Source: Plesiocystis pacifica SIR-1 (lineage in GTDB: Bacteria > Myxococcota_A > Polyangia > Nannocystales > Nannocystaceae). Taken from it: a DNA stretch of 64,000 bases. Under the pieces are notes generated by a model, which worked only from the letters and a program-made list of their open reading frames with translations, did not search any database and was not told the origin of the DNA. Made by a program: the position numbers and the translations under genes. The stretch's first letter is position 1, and the number at the start of each line of letters is the position of its first letter. Positions 50,755 to 58,315 of the stretch are shown piece after piece. The stretch covers positions 1 to 64,000 of the forward strand of contig NZ_ABCS01000053.1 in NCBI RefSeq assembly GCF_000170895.1, read 5' to 3'.

Positions 50755-51434
50755 GAGCAGCCCAGAGCCTCCGCGCCGCCGAGCTCCGCGATCAGGCTGT
50801 CGAGCAGCGCGGCCTCTTCGGCGCGCAGCGTGTCTCGCCCAGCCTGGGCCACGCACAGGCTCTCGAAGGCCGGATCGGGGTCGCCCAGGGCGATGTAGCC
50901 CTCGGCCAGGCGCAGGTGGTTGAGGGCCACGTCCGGGTGGGCGTCGACGACCTCTTCGAGGAGCTCGAGGCCCTCCTCCGAGTCGCCGTCTTCGAGATGG
51001 TTGGCCGCCAGCACGTAGAGGGTCCCGAGCAGGCGCTTGGCCGCCTGACCCTCGAACGCCGGGTCGCGCTCGATGCTCTCGAGCGCCCAGGTCCGCATCT
51101 CTTCGAGGATCTTGAGGGCCTTGAGGCCCCGCTCCTCTGCGACGCGCCCGGCCACCGCCGCGCGGGCGTAGGCGTGGGCGGCCGTGCCATCATCGGCGGC
51201 CGCGCGCACGGACTCGAGCGCCGCGGCGCGGTCGGCCTCGCTGACCTTCCCCGCGGCGATGCGGGCCTCGAGGGCCTCGTGGATCGCCCACGCGCCTTCG
51301 GCCTTCGCCTCGGTGATGGTCGGATCGACGGTCCCCGAGGGCTTGCAGCCCGAGAGCGAGGCGAGGCCGAGCAGCGCGGCGCCGATCACCGAGGTGAGGC
51401 GTCGTCGCGGACATGCGTGGACTGGTGCGCGCAC
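50751..51434 (-). CDS. TPR-like lipoprotein
   Basis: A 227-residue protein. GTG at 51434 (VRAPVHACPRRRLTSVIGAAL) gives a signal peptide ending LSGC; a start 8 codons earlier is possible. A TATCCA element is placed 7 nt before the chosen GTG. The mature part is helical with tetratricopeptide-like units: AAALESVRAAADDGTAAHAYARAA, LLGTLYVLAANHLEDGDSEEGLELL and VALNHLRLAEGYIALGDPDPAFESL. It is the first gene of an operon with the large helical lipoprotein downstream. Role unknown; a structural partner is the simplest reading. Confidence 0.78.
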   Translation of the reverse strand: MRAPVHACPRRRLTSVIGAALLGLASLSGCKPSGTVDPTITEAKAEGAWAIHEALEARIAAGKVSEADRAAALESVRAAADDGTAAHAYARAAVAGRVAEERGLKALKILEEMRTWALESIERDPAFEGQAAKRLLGTLYVLAANHLEDGDSEEGLELLEEVVDAHPDVALNHLRLAEGYIALGDPDPAFESLCVAQAGRDTLRAEEAALLDSLIAELGGAEALGCS

Positions 51435-51483
51435 GGCAGGATGGATAACACGCCCCACGCGTGTCCCGGACCTGACGCAGCGA

Positions 51484-51520
51484 CGCCCCGCCTCCCCCTC
51501 GGATGGGGGTGGACGGGGCG
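51484..51520. terminator. GC-rich hairpin after the PhnD-like gene
   Basis: Outer arms CGCCCCG (51484-51490) and CGGGGCG (51514-51520) and inner CCCCC/GGGGG form a strong stem between two minus-strand genes. No T-run follows, so termination by it is uncertain. Confidence 0.4.
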
Positions 51521-51552
51521 CGAATCAATCGAGCCTGGGACGAAAATCGGCC

Positions 51553-52392
51553 TCAGCCGCCGTAGTCGGCGATCACGGCCGCGTAGTCGGACTCACTGGC
51601 GGCGTGCATCGAGGCCAGGCCGACCTCCTTGCACACGGACGCGCCCGCGCCCGAGCACAGCCCGCCGAGGCTGCCCTTGAAGGCCTTCTTCTCGGCCGAG
51701 CCCGCGCTCGGGAACGCGGCGATGACCATGGGCGGGAGCTCGGCGGAGCTCCACAGCACCTTCAGGTTGTCGCCGCCGGCCTTGCTCAGCGACTTCTTTT
51801 GCGCGTCGTCGATGAGCGCGCAGGCGACCTCGCCCCGGGCCGCCGCCTTGATCGTCTTCATGGGCCGGCGGGTGTCGACGAGCTCGAAGTCACCGAGCTG
51901 GAAGTCAGACTTGCCGACGACGCGGTCGATGAAGTTGGCGTCGTCGCCGTGATCCGTGCCCAGGGCCTTGCCCTTGCAGGCGTCGAGTGAGGCCTCGCTG
52001 CCGCTGACCACGAAGTACTGGCGGCCGCCGCCGTTGGTGACCTCGGCCTGGCCGACGATCTCGAGCTTGTGCTTGGCCCGCAGGTCCAAGAACGCAGCCA
52101 GCGAGAGGATCCCGTAGTGGGGATCGCTCTCGCTGATCCAGGTCTTCGCCATGCGGCGGCTCGTCTGATACTTGCCCTCGGCCTCCGCCCAGCCGTTCTC
52201 ACCGGCGACGTGGACCATCAAGCGGTCGACGTACTCCTGGGCCGAGGAGGCGCTGCCGACACCGTTCTCGTTGAGGATCAGGACGTTGACCTTGGACCCG
52301 GCCTGAGCCGTGGCCACGGGGGCCAGGGCCCCGAGGGCAACGAGGGAAAAGGCGGCGAATGCAGCTCCAGCGGTTCGAATGCTCTCGAGCAA
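51553..52392 (-). CDS. PhnD-like periplasmic substrate-binding protein
   Basis: About 279 residues. TTG at 52392 is chosen because CGAGG lies 5 nt upstream and it begins a typical signal peptide (SIRTAGAAFAAFSLVALGALAPVATAQA); longer starts overlap the terminator of the preceding operon. The mature protein resembles the two-lobed PhnD-type binding proteins of phosphate/phosphonate transporters: HYGILSLAAFLDLRAKHKLEIVGQAEV, then RQYFVVSGSEASLDACKGKALGTDHGDDANF, and GEVACALIDDAQ. No permease or ATPase genes are adjacent, so it may bind an oxidised or phosphorylated small molecule for another purpose. Cysteines near the end could pair. Confidence 0.7.
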   Translation of the reverse strand: MLESIRTAGAAFAAFSLVALGALAPVATAQAGSKVNVLILNENGVGSASSAQEYVDRLMVHVAGENGWAEAEGKYQTSRRMAKTWISESDPHYGILSLAAFLDLRAKHKLEIVGQAEVTNGGGRQYFVVSGSEASLDACKGKALGTDHGDDANFIDRVVGKSDFQLGDFELVDTRRPMKTIKAAARGEVACALIDDAQKKSLSKAGGDNLKVLWSSAELPPMVIAAFPSAGSAEKKAFKGSLGGLCSGAGASVCKEVGLASMHAASESDYAAVIADYGG

Positions 52393-52472
52393 GGGGACCT
52401 CGTGGGCGCTTGGACGGAGCGCCTGGCGAGTTATGCCAAGGCGGCGGGCAAAAAACTCATGAGACATCACAC

Positions 52473-52496
52473 AAAAGCCGCGCGAGAGCGCGGCTT
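52473..52496 (-). terminator. Intrinsic terminator of the zincin-sigma-anti-sigma operon
   Basis: AAGCCGCGC (52475-52483) and GCGCGGCTT (52488-52496) form a perfect 9-bp stem with loop GAGA, followed on the minus strand by TTTTG. It lies about 25 bp past the stop at 52520. Confidence 0.8.
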
Positions 52497-52519
52497 CGAG
52501 CGAGTCTGTGCGCGGGATC

Positions 52520-53032
52520 TCAGGCTTCGGCGCGCGGACGCCCGCCTGCGGGCAAAAACCCGATGGCCACCGCCGCGATCAGCGCCACGGCACCCATCCA
52601 CACCCCGCCCGACTCGGCAGCGCCCGAGCCGTACCAGTCGCGGACCGGCTCGACCATCGCCGCGAGCTCGCCGCTGCTCAGCAGCGGCCCGAGCAAGAGG
52701 TAGGTGACCCCGATGGCGAGGGCGTAGGCCGAGGCGAGGATCCAGGTGCGCCGGCGATGGTCGACGGCGTCGAGCTCCGGCAAGCGATCCATCACCTGGC
52801 GGGTGAAGAAGGCGTCGACCGGCTCGTGCACGTCGCACAGCGCGAGCTCCATCTCGACGAACTCTTCGAGCTCGCGGGCGCACTCGGGCGAGCGCTCGGC
52901 GGCCTCGCGCAGCGACGCGGGCAGCCAACTGGCGCCGGCGGGATCGCGGCGCAAGCTCTCCGGCTCGAGGTCGAGCTCGATCAACGCCTCGACGAAAGCG
53001 TCCACCGACAGGGGCGACATCAGCTCGCTCAT
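52520..53032 (-). CDS. Membrane anti-sigma factor (putative)
   Basis: A 170-residue protein encoded directly after an ECF sigma gene, with the ATG overlapping the sigma stop (ATGA). The first 100 residues would lie in the cytoplasm (RSPECARELEEFVEMELALCDVHEPVDAFFTRQVMDRLPEL, a pattern common just before the helix of anti-sigma factors). Two membrane helices follow (WILASAYALAIGVTYLLLGP and GVWMGAVALIAAVAIGFLPA). It lacks the HxxxCxxC of zinc-binding anti-sigma factors. Gene order and topology support an anti-sigma role; no experiment-based signature is visible. Confidence 0.75.
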   Translation of the reverse strand: MSELMSPLSVDAFVEALIELDLEPESLRRDPAGASWLPASLREAAERSPECARELEEFVEMELALCDVHEPVDAFFTRQVMDRLPELDAVDHRRRTWILASAYALAIGVTYLLLGPLLSSGELAAMVEPVRDWYGSGAAESGGVWMGAVALIAAVAIGFLPAGGRPRAEA

Positions 53033-53646
53033 GCGGCGGTCTCCCGAGCGTCGCGCAGGCGCTCGCGCAGCAATTTCTTGGCGCGATGCAGGTGGGTCTT
53101 GACCGTGCCCAGGGGCAGATCGAGGACCTCGGCGATCTCGGGATAGGAGACGTCCTCGAGGTAGTAGAGGGTGACCACGGCCCGGTAGCGCTCGGGCAGG
53201 CCCGCGATCGCGGCGGCGAGATCCCGGCGCATGTCGAAGCGCGAGGGCGACAGCTCGCCCTCGGGCGCGGCGGCCTGGCTCTCGAAGCCCGTCGGCAGGG
53301 CCGCGAGCTCCTTGCTGCGCGTGCGGTGGTTCAAGAACACGTTGTAGGCGATGCGGTAGAGCCAGGTCGAAAAGCGCGAGCGCCCCTCGAAGCCGACCAG
53401 GCCGCGGTAGGCCCGGAGGAACACCTCCTGGGCGAGATCGTCGGCGAGCGTCGGGTCTGCGGACAGCCGCAGCAAGAGGCCGCGGACCTTACCCTGGTGA
53501 CGACGGACCAGCTCGGCGAAGGCCGACTTGTCGCGGCCCGAGCCCGCGAGGGTCACGAGCTCTTCGTCGGACATCGCCGAGTGATCGACGGGCTTGCGCA
53601 CGCCGAGCTGCGCGCGGACGGAGGACCAGGTCAACGCGCGGCTCAC
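53029..53646 (-). CDS. ECF RNA polymerase sigma factor with cognate anti-sigma
   Basis: A 205-residue sigma-70 family protein of the RpoE-like kind. Region 2 shows FAELVRRHQGKVRGLLLRL, DDLAQEVFLRAYRGL and FSTWLYRIAYNVFLNHRTR; region 4 shows LPERYRAVVTLYYLEDVSYPEIAEVLDLPLGTVKTHLHRAKKLL, of which the later part contacts the -35 element. GTG at 53646 overlaps the stop of the gene before it (GTGA), supporting this start; an ATG 24 codons later is the alternative. It is the third gene of a four-gene operon and precedes its putative membrane anti-sigma factor. Confidence 0.92.
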   Translation of the reverse strand: MSRALTWSSVRAQLGVRKPVDHSAMSDEELVTLAGSGRDKSAFAELVRRHQGKVRGLLLRLSADPTLADDLAQEVFLRAYRGLVGFEGRSRFSTWLYRIAYNVFLNHRTRSKELAALPTGFESQAAAPEGELSPSRFDMRRDLAAAIAGLPERYRAVVTLYYLEDVSYPEIAEVLDLPLGTVKTHLHRAKKLLRERLRDARETAA

Positions 53647-54296
53647 TTGCTCTCTCCTTGGCTTTGGCTCGAGCTCGCACCCTGGGGACCCGCGAAGCGG
53701 TGGCTGATGAGGTAGCCCAGGCCGATGAAGCCGGGGATGAGGCCGGCGGGGCTCAGCTCACCGCCGCCGCCGAACCAGCTGGCCAGGACCAGGCCGACGC
53801 CGGTGGACACGAGCACGAGGCCGCGACGCAGATCGCTGCCGCCGCGGTTGCCGAGCAGATCGGCCGGGGGCTCGATGCCCTTTTCGACCATGCGCCGGGC
53901 CAGGTCGAGGCGACGTTGGGCCGTGGCGTGGCGAAAGCGAATGGCCGAGATGACGATCAGCGCGACGACCGCGAGGAAGGCGACGTCGAAGGTCTGGAAG
54001 CTCGAGCAGGGACCCGAGCTGGTCTGAAACAGCATCGAGTCGAAGCCGCCGAGGCTCGCGCTCAGGCCGAAGCTCTGGCCAAACTCCTGGCCGAGCGTTC
54101 CGAACAGACCCGAGCAGCCCTGGGACTCGAGGCCGCCGAAGCTGGCGTCGATCCCAAGCGGGACTCCCGCAGCCTTCGCGGTCGGGGACAGGCCAAAGGC
54201 CACTCCCCCCGCGACGGCCGCGAGCCCCAGCTCGACGAGCGTTTTTGCGCGCTTGATCCCCATGGACATGATTGCGACTCGGCGCGAACCAAGCAT
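53643..54296 (-). CDS. DUF6249-like membrane protein
   Basis: A 217-residue protein. Starts at 54296, 54269 or 54263 are possible; the shortest gives the tidiest signal peptide (MGIKRAKTLVELGLAAVAGG, cleavage near AKA). An outside Gly/Ser-rich part with cysteines (about 50-100) precedes a helix (FLAVVALIVISAIRF), a cytoplasmic stretch with RRLDLARRMVEKGIEPPADLLG, and two further hydrophobic segments (GLVLVSTGVGLVLASWF and LIPGFIGLGYLISHRF). The EKGIEPPADLL block is the pattern I link to DUF6249 proteins that often accompany sigma/anti-sigma pairs. It overlaps the sigma gene by four bases and may modulate that system. Confidence 0.75.
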   Translation of the reverse strand: MLGSRRVAIMSMGIKRAKTLVELGLAAVAGGVAFGLSPTAKAAGVPLGIDASFGGLESQGCSGLFGTLGQEFGQSFGLSASLGGFDSMLFQTSSGPCSSFQTFDVAFLAVVALIVISAIRFRHATAQRRLDLARRMVEKGIEPPADLLGNRGGSDLRRGLVLVSTGVGLVLASWFGGGGELSPAGLIPGFIGLGYLISHRFAGPQGASSSQSQGESK

Positions 54297-54299
54297 GTT

Positions 54300-55013
54300 T
54301 CAGCGCACCGCTTTTTTCCAGTCCGATGGACCAGCCTCGGGCCAGCCAGCCCGATAGTTCGCCCACAGTTCGGCGGGGTGGAGGCGGGTCGCGCCGGCCT
54401 GCGCGGGATCGACCCCCACGCCCACCAGCGCCGCCGCGACGGCCGCGTAGCCCTGCTCCGTCGCAGCGTCGAGCTCGGCCCGCCACGCCGGCCGCGCGAT
54501 CGCCTCGCTGATCCGCGCGCGGTAGCCGTCGAGATCGTCCTCGAGGCCGTGGAAGACCCCCTGAATCTCGACCTGCTCCGTGAACCAGTCGGCGACAAAG
54601 CGACGGGGCTCGGGGTCGTAGGCCTGCGCGTAGGCCGTGCTGACCGCGCAACACACGAGTTCCTCCCATAGGTGACGGCGGTGAGATCGCTCGGTGAGAT
54701 CGAGGGGGATCAGCCCGTAGTCAAAGCCATGGTCGTCGTCGAGGTGACCGAGGAAGAGCGCATGGACGAATTCGTGCACGAGGTTTGGTAGACCTTGCGA
54801 CTCGACCACCCAGCGCGACTCGGGCAGAGCTGCTAATTCTTCACTGCGGGCTCGCCGGCAGAGGTTCTCGCGGTCTGAGCCAATTCGCACACAGGCCCCC
54901 CAATTCTCAAACACACGGGAGATTGAGTGGACCAGCGCTTGTTCCGCGAGACACTCGACGGGTGGGACCAGGTCGCTGCCGCGATGCCCCCCCTGGCTTA
55001 CTTGGTCCTTCAT
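54300..55013 (-). CDS. Putative zincin-type metalloprotein (HExxH)
   Basis: A 237-residue soluble protein without signal peptide. The notable motif is NLVHEFVHALFLGHLDDDHGFDYG (about residues 78-100): HEFVH matches the zinc-binding HExxH of gluzincin/metzincin peptidases, and His or Asp residues downstream could supply the third ligand. The rest (EELVCCAVSTAYAQAYDPE, FTEQVEIQGVFHGLEDDL) is helical. No established family is recognised. It is the first gene of an operon with a DUF6249-like protein, an ECF sigma factor and its anti-sigma, three bases from the next start. A TATCTT element lies 11 nt before the ATG. Cleavage of the anti-sigma is possible but untested. Confidence 0.75.
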   Translation of the reverse strand: MKDQVSQGGHRGSDLVPPVECLAEQALVHSISRVFENWGACVRIGSDRENLCRRARSEELAALPESRWVVESQGLPNLVHEFVHALFLGHLDDDHGFDYGLIPLDLTERSHRRHLWEELVCCAVSTAYAQAYDPEPRRFVADWFTEQVEIQGVFHGLEDDLDGYRARISEAIARPAWRAELDAATEQGYAAVAAALVGVGVDPAQAGATRLHPAELWANYRAGWPEAGPSDWKKAVR

Positions 55014-55024
55014 TCGCGTAAGCG

Positions 55025-55030
55025 AAGATA
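55025..55030 (-). promoter_or_regulatory. -10 hexamer TATCTT for the zincin-sigma operon
   Basis: On the minus strand TATCTT ends 11 nt before the ATG at 55013. A divergent kinase gene starts at 55091; a TATTCC element (55077-55082) 8 nt before it may serve that gene. Confidence 0.4.
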
Positions 55031-55090
55031 ATGCTTAGTCATGAGAACCCTTCCTGGTAGGGTTGTGGCGCTCGATTATTCCCCTCGGTC

Positions 55091-56605
55091 ATGCCTGGAC
55101 TTCCCGCAGTGAGCAACCCGGTCGTGAGCGCGCGTGTCGATCGCGCGCCCTCCGATGCTCACATCGACATCGTCGATCCGATGGAGGTGAGCTCGCACGG
55201 CGAGACCTTCATGCTGGGTCGCTACGTCGTGACCGGCCGCATCGCGAGCGGCGGCATGGCGACCGTCTACAAGGCCCGGCTCGAGAGCGAGGGTGGCTTC
55301 GCTCGCGCCTTCGCGCTCAAGGTCATCCACCCGCACCTCGCCGAGGCCGAGGGGTTCCGCGAGCGCTTCCTCGACGAGGCTCGCGTGGCATCGCGCGTCC
55401 GCCATCCCAACGTGGTCGCCACCGTCGACTCGGATCAGGACCGCGGGTACCACTTCCTGGTCCTCGAGCTCGTCGATGGATTGACGCTGCGCCAGCTCCA
55501 GGTGGCAGCGGCCAAGCGCGGGGCGAAATCACCCCGGCTGACGGCCAGCGAAGCCGCGCGGGTCGTGTGCGATGCGGCCAACGGATTGCACGCGGTGCAC
55601 GGCGTCGCCGACGAAAAGGGCGAGAGCCTCAACGTCGTCCATCGCGATCTCTCGCCCCACAACTTGATGCTCGACGTGACCGGGCGGACGGTGCTCATCG
55701 ACCTCGGCCTGGCCAAGGCTCGCGGGCAGCAAGGGCACACGCAGACCGGAGTTCTGTGCGGGAAACTCCCCTACATGAGCCCGGAGCAGAGCCGCCTCGA
55801 GCCCCTCGACGCGCGCTCGGACGTGTTCAGCCTCGGCTCCGTGCTGTTCGAGCTCGCCGTCGGTGAGGCGCCCTTTGGCGACGACCACACCCCGGGCACC
55901 CTGGAGAAGCTGCGGGTCTGCGACGCCGACCGCCTCGCCACGCGCATGGTCGAGGCCGACTTGCCGAGCTGGCTGACCCGCGTGGTCCTCGGCTGCCTGC
56001 GCGCCGAAGCGCGCGACCGCTACGCGACGGCCCAGGACGTCGCCGACGCCCTCGACGAGGGCATGCGCCGCGCCGGCGTGGTCCAGTCCGAGGTCCGCTC
56101 GGGCCTCGCCGATCGCGTCCGCAACCTGCGGCGCTACATCGGCGTGGTCCAGCCCGCCGTCCCCCTCCCCCCGCTCATCGCCGCCGATCCGACCGGGCCC
56201 CAGGCCGTCGTGAAGGTTGGGGCCCCGAGCTGGCTCCGCGGTCTGGCCATGGCCGCGTCCGGGGCTGCGGTGGTCCTCGTCGGGCTGCTCGCGCTCAACG
56301 TCATCAACGGCTCGCGCGCGCAGACCCAGCCCGGGGACGAGGCCTCCGACGCCGGCCTGACCCCGGCGACGCCCGCCGCCGACAGCAAGGGACCCAGCGT
56401 CCAACCCCAGGCTACCTCCGCCGACGCGGGACCCACCGCCGAGTCCGCGGGGGCCCCGGCCCAAGACACCACCGAAGCGAGCCCGCCCGCCGAAGACGCG
56501 GGGGCCGAAGCTGGCTCGGACGAGCCCCCGACCAAGCGCCGCCGACCCTCCGGGAAGTCCCGCTCGAAGGCGGACCTGTCGGGCTTCAAGAGCAACCCCT
56601 ACTGA
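55091..56605 (+). CDS. Ser/Thr protein kinase with C-terminal membrane anchor
   Basis: A 504-residue Hanks-type kinase. The kinase domain (about 43-310) has IASGGMATVYKAR, FALKVIHPHL, VVHRDLSPHNLML and GKLPYMSPEQ; the metal-binding motif reads IDLGLAK, with DLG instead of DFG, as in several active myxobacterial kinases. One membrane helix near 385-405 (MAASGAAVVLVGLLALNVI) is followed by an Ala/Pro/Asp-rich tail of about 95 residues ending in a basic stretch (KRRRPSGKSRSKAD). The gene is followed after 12 bp by a TPR protein, which likely works with it. Substrates are unknown. Confidence 0.93.
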   Translation: MPGLPAVSNPVVSARVDRAPSDAHIDIVDPMEVSSHGETFMLGRYVVTGRIASGGMATVYKARLESEGGFARAFALKVIHPHLAEAEGFRERFLDEARVASRVRHPNVVATVDSDQDRGYHFLVLELVDGLTLRQLQVAAAKRGAKSPRLTASEAARVVCDAANGLHAVHGVADEKGESLNVVHRDLSPHNLMLDVTGRTVLIDLGLAKARGQQGHTQTGVLCGKLPYMSPEQSRLEPLDARSDVFSLGSVLFELAVGEAPFGDDHTPGTLEKLRVCDADRLATRMVEADLPSWLTRVVLGCLRAEARDRYATAQDVADALDEGMRRAGVVQSEVRSGLADRVRNLRRYIGVVQPAVPLPPLIAADPTGPQAVVKVGAPSWLRGLAMAASGAAVVLVGLLALNVINGSRAQTQPGDEASDAGLTPATPAADSKGPSVQPQATSADAGPTAESAGAPAQDTTEASPPAEDAGAEAGSDEPPTKRRRPSGKSRSKADLSGFKSNPY

Positions 56606-56617
56606 GACCGACCTTCG

Positions 56618-57706
56618 ATGGCCGCTGCCTCGCTCGTGGTTCTCACCGCGCTAGTCTGCCTGTTCTCGGCGCCGGCCGGCGCCGGACAGGCGAGCCCCCC
56701 CGCCGCGGGAGCAGACCCAGAGGCACCAAGAGCGCCAGGGGCCAAGGCCCCCAAGGACGACAACAAGGCCGCGGCCAAGGCCGCCTTCGACGAGGGCCTC
56801 GCCGCCGCCGCGGCCGGGGAGTTCGAGGCCGCCATCGCCCACTTCGGCCGGGCGCAGCAGCTCCGCCCCCACCCCACCACCTTGTTCAACCTGGCCTACG
56901 CGCTCGAGCGGGCCGGTCGCTTGCCCGAGGCCTGGGCCCTGTTCGACGCCATCCTCGACACCGTCGACAGCCAGACCGAGCGCAGCGACGTCCGCACGCG
57001 CATGCAGGCCATCGAAGGTCGCATCGCCGTGCTCGAGGTCAGCGCCGAGCCGCGCGAGCGCCTGTGCATCGACGGCCACGACATGCCGCAGGTCGGCGGG
57101 AGCTACCGCGTCGCCCTCGAGCCCGGCGACCACACCCTGCTGCTCGACGCCAAGGAAGTCCAAGCCCGGCTGCACGCCGGCGAGCGCCGGGTCCTGCTGC
57201 TCGACGCCCGCGTCCCGCCTCCCTCGGCCACGCCCCCTCCCCGGCCGCGCTCGATCCCCGCCATGGCCGGCCTCGCCTCGGGCACCGGCGCCCTGGCGCT
57301 GGGCCTCGGGGTCGGCAGCATCCTCGCGACCGAGCAGCCCCCCGGGCTGAAGCTCGGCCTGGGCGCGGGAGCGGCCGCGAGCGCGGGCGTGGCCATGGGT
57401 GCTGGGCTCGCCGCGCTGCTCCTCGATCGTCGCTTCGAGCGTCAGGTCCAGGGCCTGCCGCCCCGTCGCAAGCGACGGCGCGAGGTCGACCGGGCGCCCG
57501 CGGCCTGCCCGGGCTCGCCGTCGCTCGACGACCGCGTGGACCTCGAGCTGCTCCCGGACATCATCCAGCCCGCGAGCTTCGCCAGCGCCATCGAGCTGCC
57601 GCCGGCGCTGCCGATCGCCCTGCCGCCCCTCGAAAACTTCGGTGGCAACTTCGGTGGCAACTTCGGGGACGCGTTCGGTCCTGGCGACATCAAAAGCGCG
57701 CCGTGA
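56618..57706 (+). CDS. TPR protein with PEGA-like domain, partner of the kinase
   Basis: A 362-residue envelope protein. The N-terminus (MAAASLVVLTALVCLFSAPAGAGQA) is a signal peptide. A TPR pair (about 45-115) reads AAAKAAFDEGLAAAAAGEFEAAIAHFGRA and TTLFNLAYALERAGRLPEAWALF. A short PEGA-like beta domain follows (VLEVSAEPRERLCIDGHDM, VALEPGDHTLLLD), then two hydrophobic segments (about 215-270). The end is unusual: FGGNFGGNFGDAFG, a Gly/Asn/Phe repeat. The pattern TPR plus PEGA downstream of a kinase is common in myxobacteria. The 3' end overlaps the opposing gene by 17 bp. Confidence 0.82.
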   Translation: MAAASLVVLTALVCLFSAPAGAGQASPPAAGADPEAPRAPGAKAPKDDNKAAAKAAFDEGLAAAAAGEFEAAIAHFGRAQQLRPHPTTLFNLAYALERAGRLPEAWALFDAILDTVDSQTERSDVRTRMQAIEGRIAVLEVSAEPRERLCIDGHDMPQVGGSYRVALEPGDHTLLLDAKEVQARLHAGERRVLLLDARVPPPSATPPPRPRSIPAMAGLASGTGALALGLGVGSILATEQPPGLKLGLGAGAAASAGVAMGAGLAALLLDRRFERQVQGLPPRRKRRREVDRAPAACPGSPSLDDRVDLELLPDIIQPASFASAIELPPALPIALPPLENFGGNFGGNFGDAFGPGDIKSAP

Positions 57707-58247
57707 ACATCACGCCCGCGCGCCCCGGCACGAACACCGGGGCGATGGCGACGGGGCGCTCGCCCAGCCACAGCTGACGCCGGACGATCGCCCCGTAGGT
57801 GATCATCGCCGCGCCGCCGAGCAAGAGCACGCCCCCGGGCACGCCCATGGTCAGCGCCGCCCGGTCGCGCGCGTCCTCGAAGCAGTTGTTGCCCCAGCCC
57901 GCGGCGCAGGGATCCTGCAGGCCCATGGCCAGCGCGCCGCCGACGAGCAGCCCGCCGGCCAGCGCCGAACCGATGCCGGCGTTGACCCACCGCCGCGCGC
58001 GTCGGGCCTCGGGGCTGTCGAGCAGCGGGACGTAGCTGTCGCTGGGCCCGACGACCCGGGCCTGGCTAAAGGGCAGCGGATCCGCGTCGCGGTCGAGGGG
58101 CAGCGCCGCGACCTCGGGGTCGACGGCGGGACCGACATCCGGGCCGACATCCGCGCGGGGCTCGGCCGCCGCGACCCCTTCACCCGCGCTCTGGCCCGCC
58201 GGCGCCACGCTCACGCTGATCGACAACAACAGGGCTGGCAGGCGCAT
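57690..58247 (-). CDS. Small exported membrane protein
   Basis: A 185-residue protein. ATG at 58247 (MRLPALLLSISVSVAPAGQSA) opens a signal peptide, followed by an Asp/Pro/Val-rich region to about 75, then two hydrophobic segments: IGSALAGGLLVGGALAMGL and GVPGGVLLLGGAAMITYGAIV, separated by a short loop with a cysteine pair (DPCAAGWGNNCFED). The layout resembles the hydrophobic part of the convergent TPR protein, but no family is recognised. TATGCT lies 8 nt before the ATG. It overlaps the end of the convergent gene. Confidence 0.75.
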   Translation of the reverse strand: MRLPALLLSISVSVAPAGQSAGEGVAAAEPRADVGPDVGPAVDPEVAALPLDRDADPLPFSQARVVGPSDSYVPLLDSPEARRARRWVNAGIGSALAGGLLVGGALAMGLQDPCAAGWGNNCFEDARDRAALTMGVPGGVLLLGGAAMITYGAIVRRQLWLGERPVAIAPVFVPGRAGVMFTARF

Positions 58248-58255
58248 GCCGGCGC

Positions 58256-58261
58256 AGCATA
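58256..58261 (-). promoter_or_regulatory. -10 hexamer TATGCT for the gene at 58247
   Basis: On the minus strand TATGCT ends 8 nt before the ATG at 58247, and supports it over an in-frame TTG six codons upstream. Confidence 0.5.
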
Positions 58262-58315
58262 TCAAAGCCGCCCAGACGCACCAGCGCGCCCGATCGTGGC
58301 AGCTGGAGTCAACCC

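Noticed and set aside
47041..50898. A 1,285-codon plus-strand frame opposite three minus genes
   Set aside because: It crosses gene boundaries, lacks any domain, and is compositionally a shadow (Gly/Arg/His/Gln-rich).
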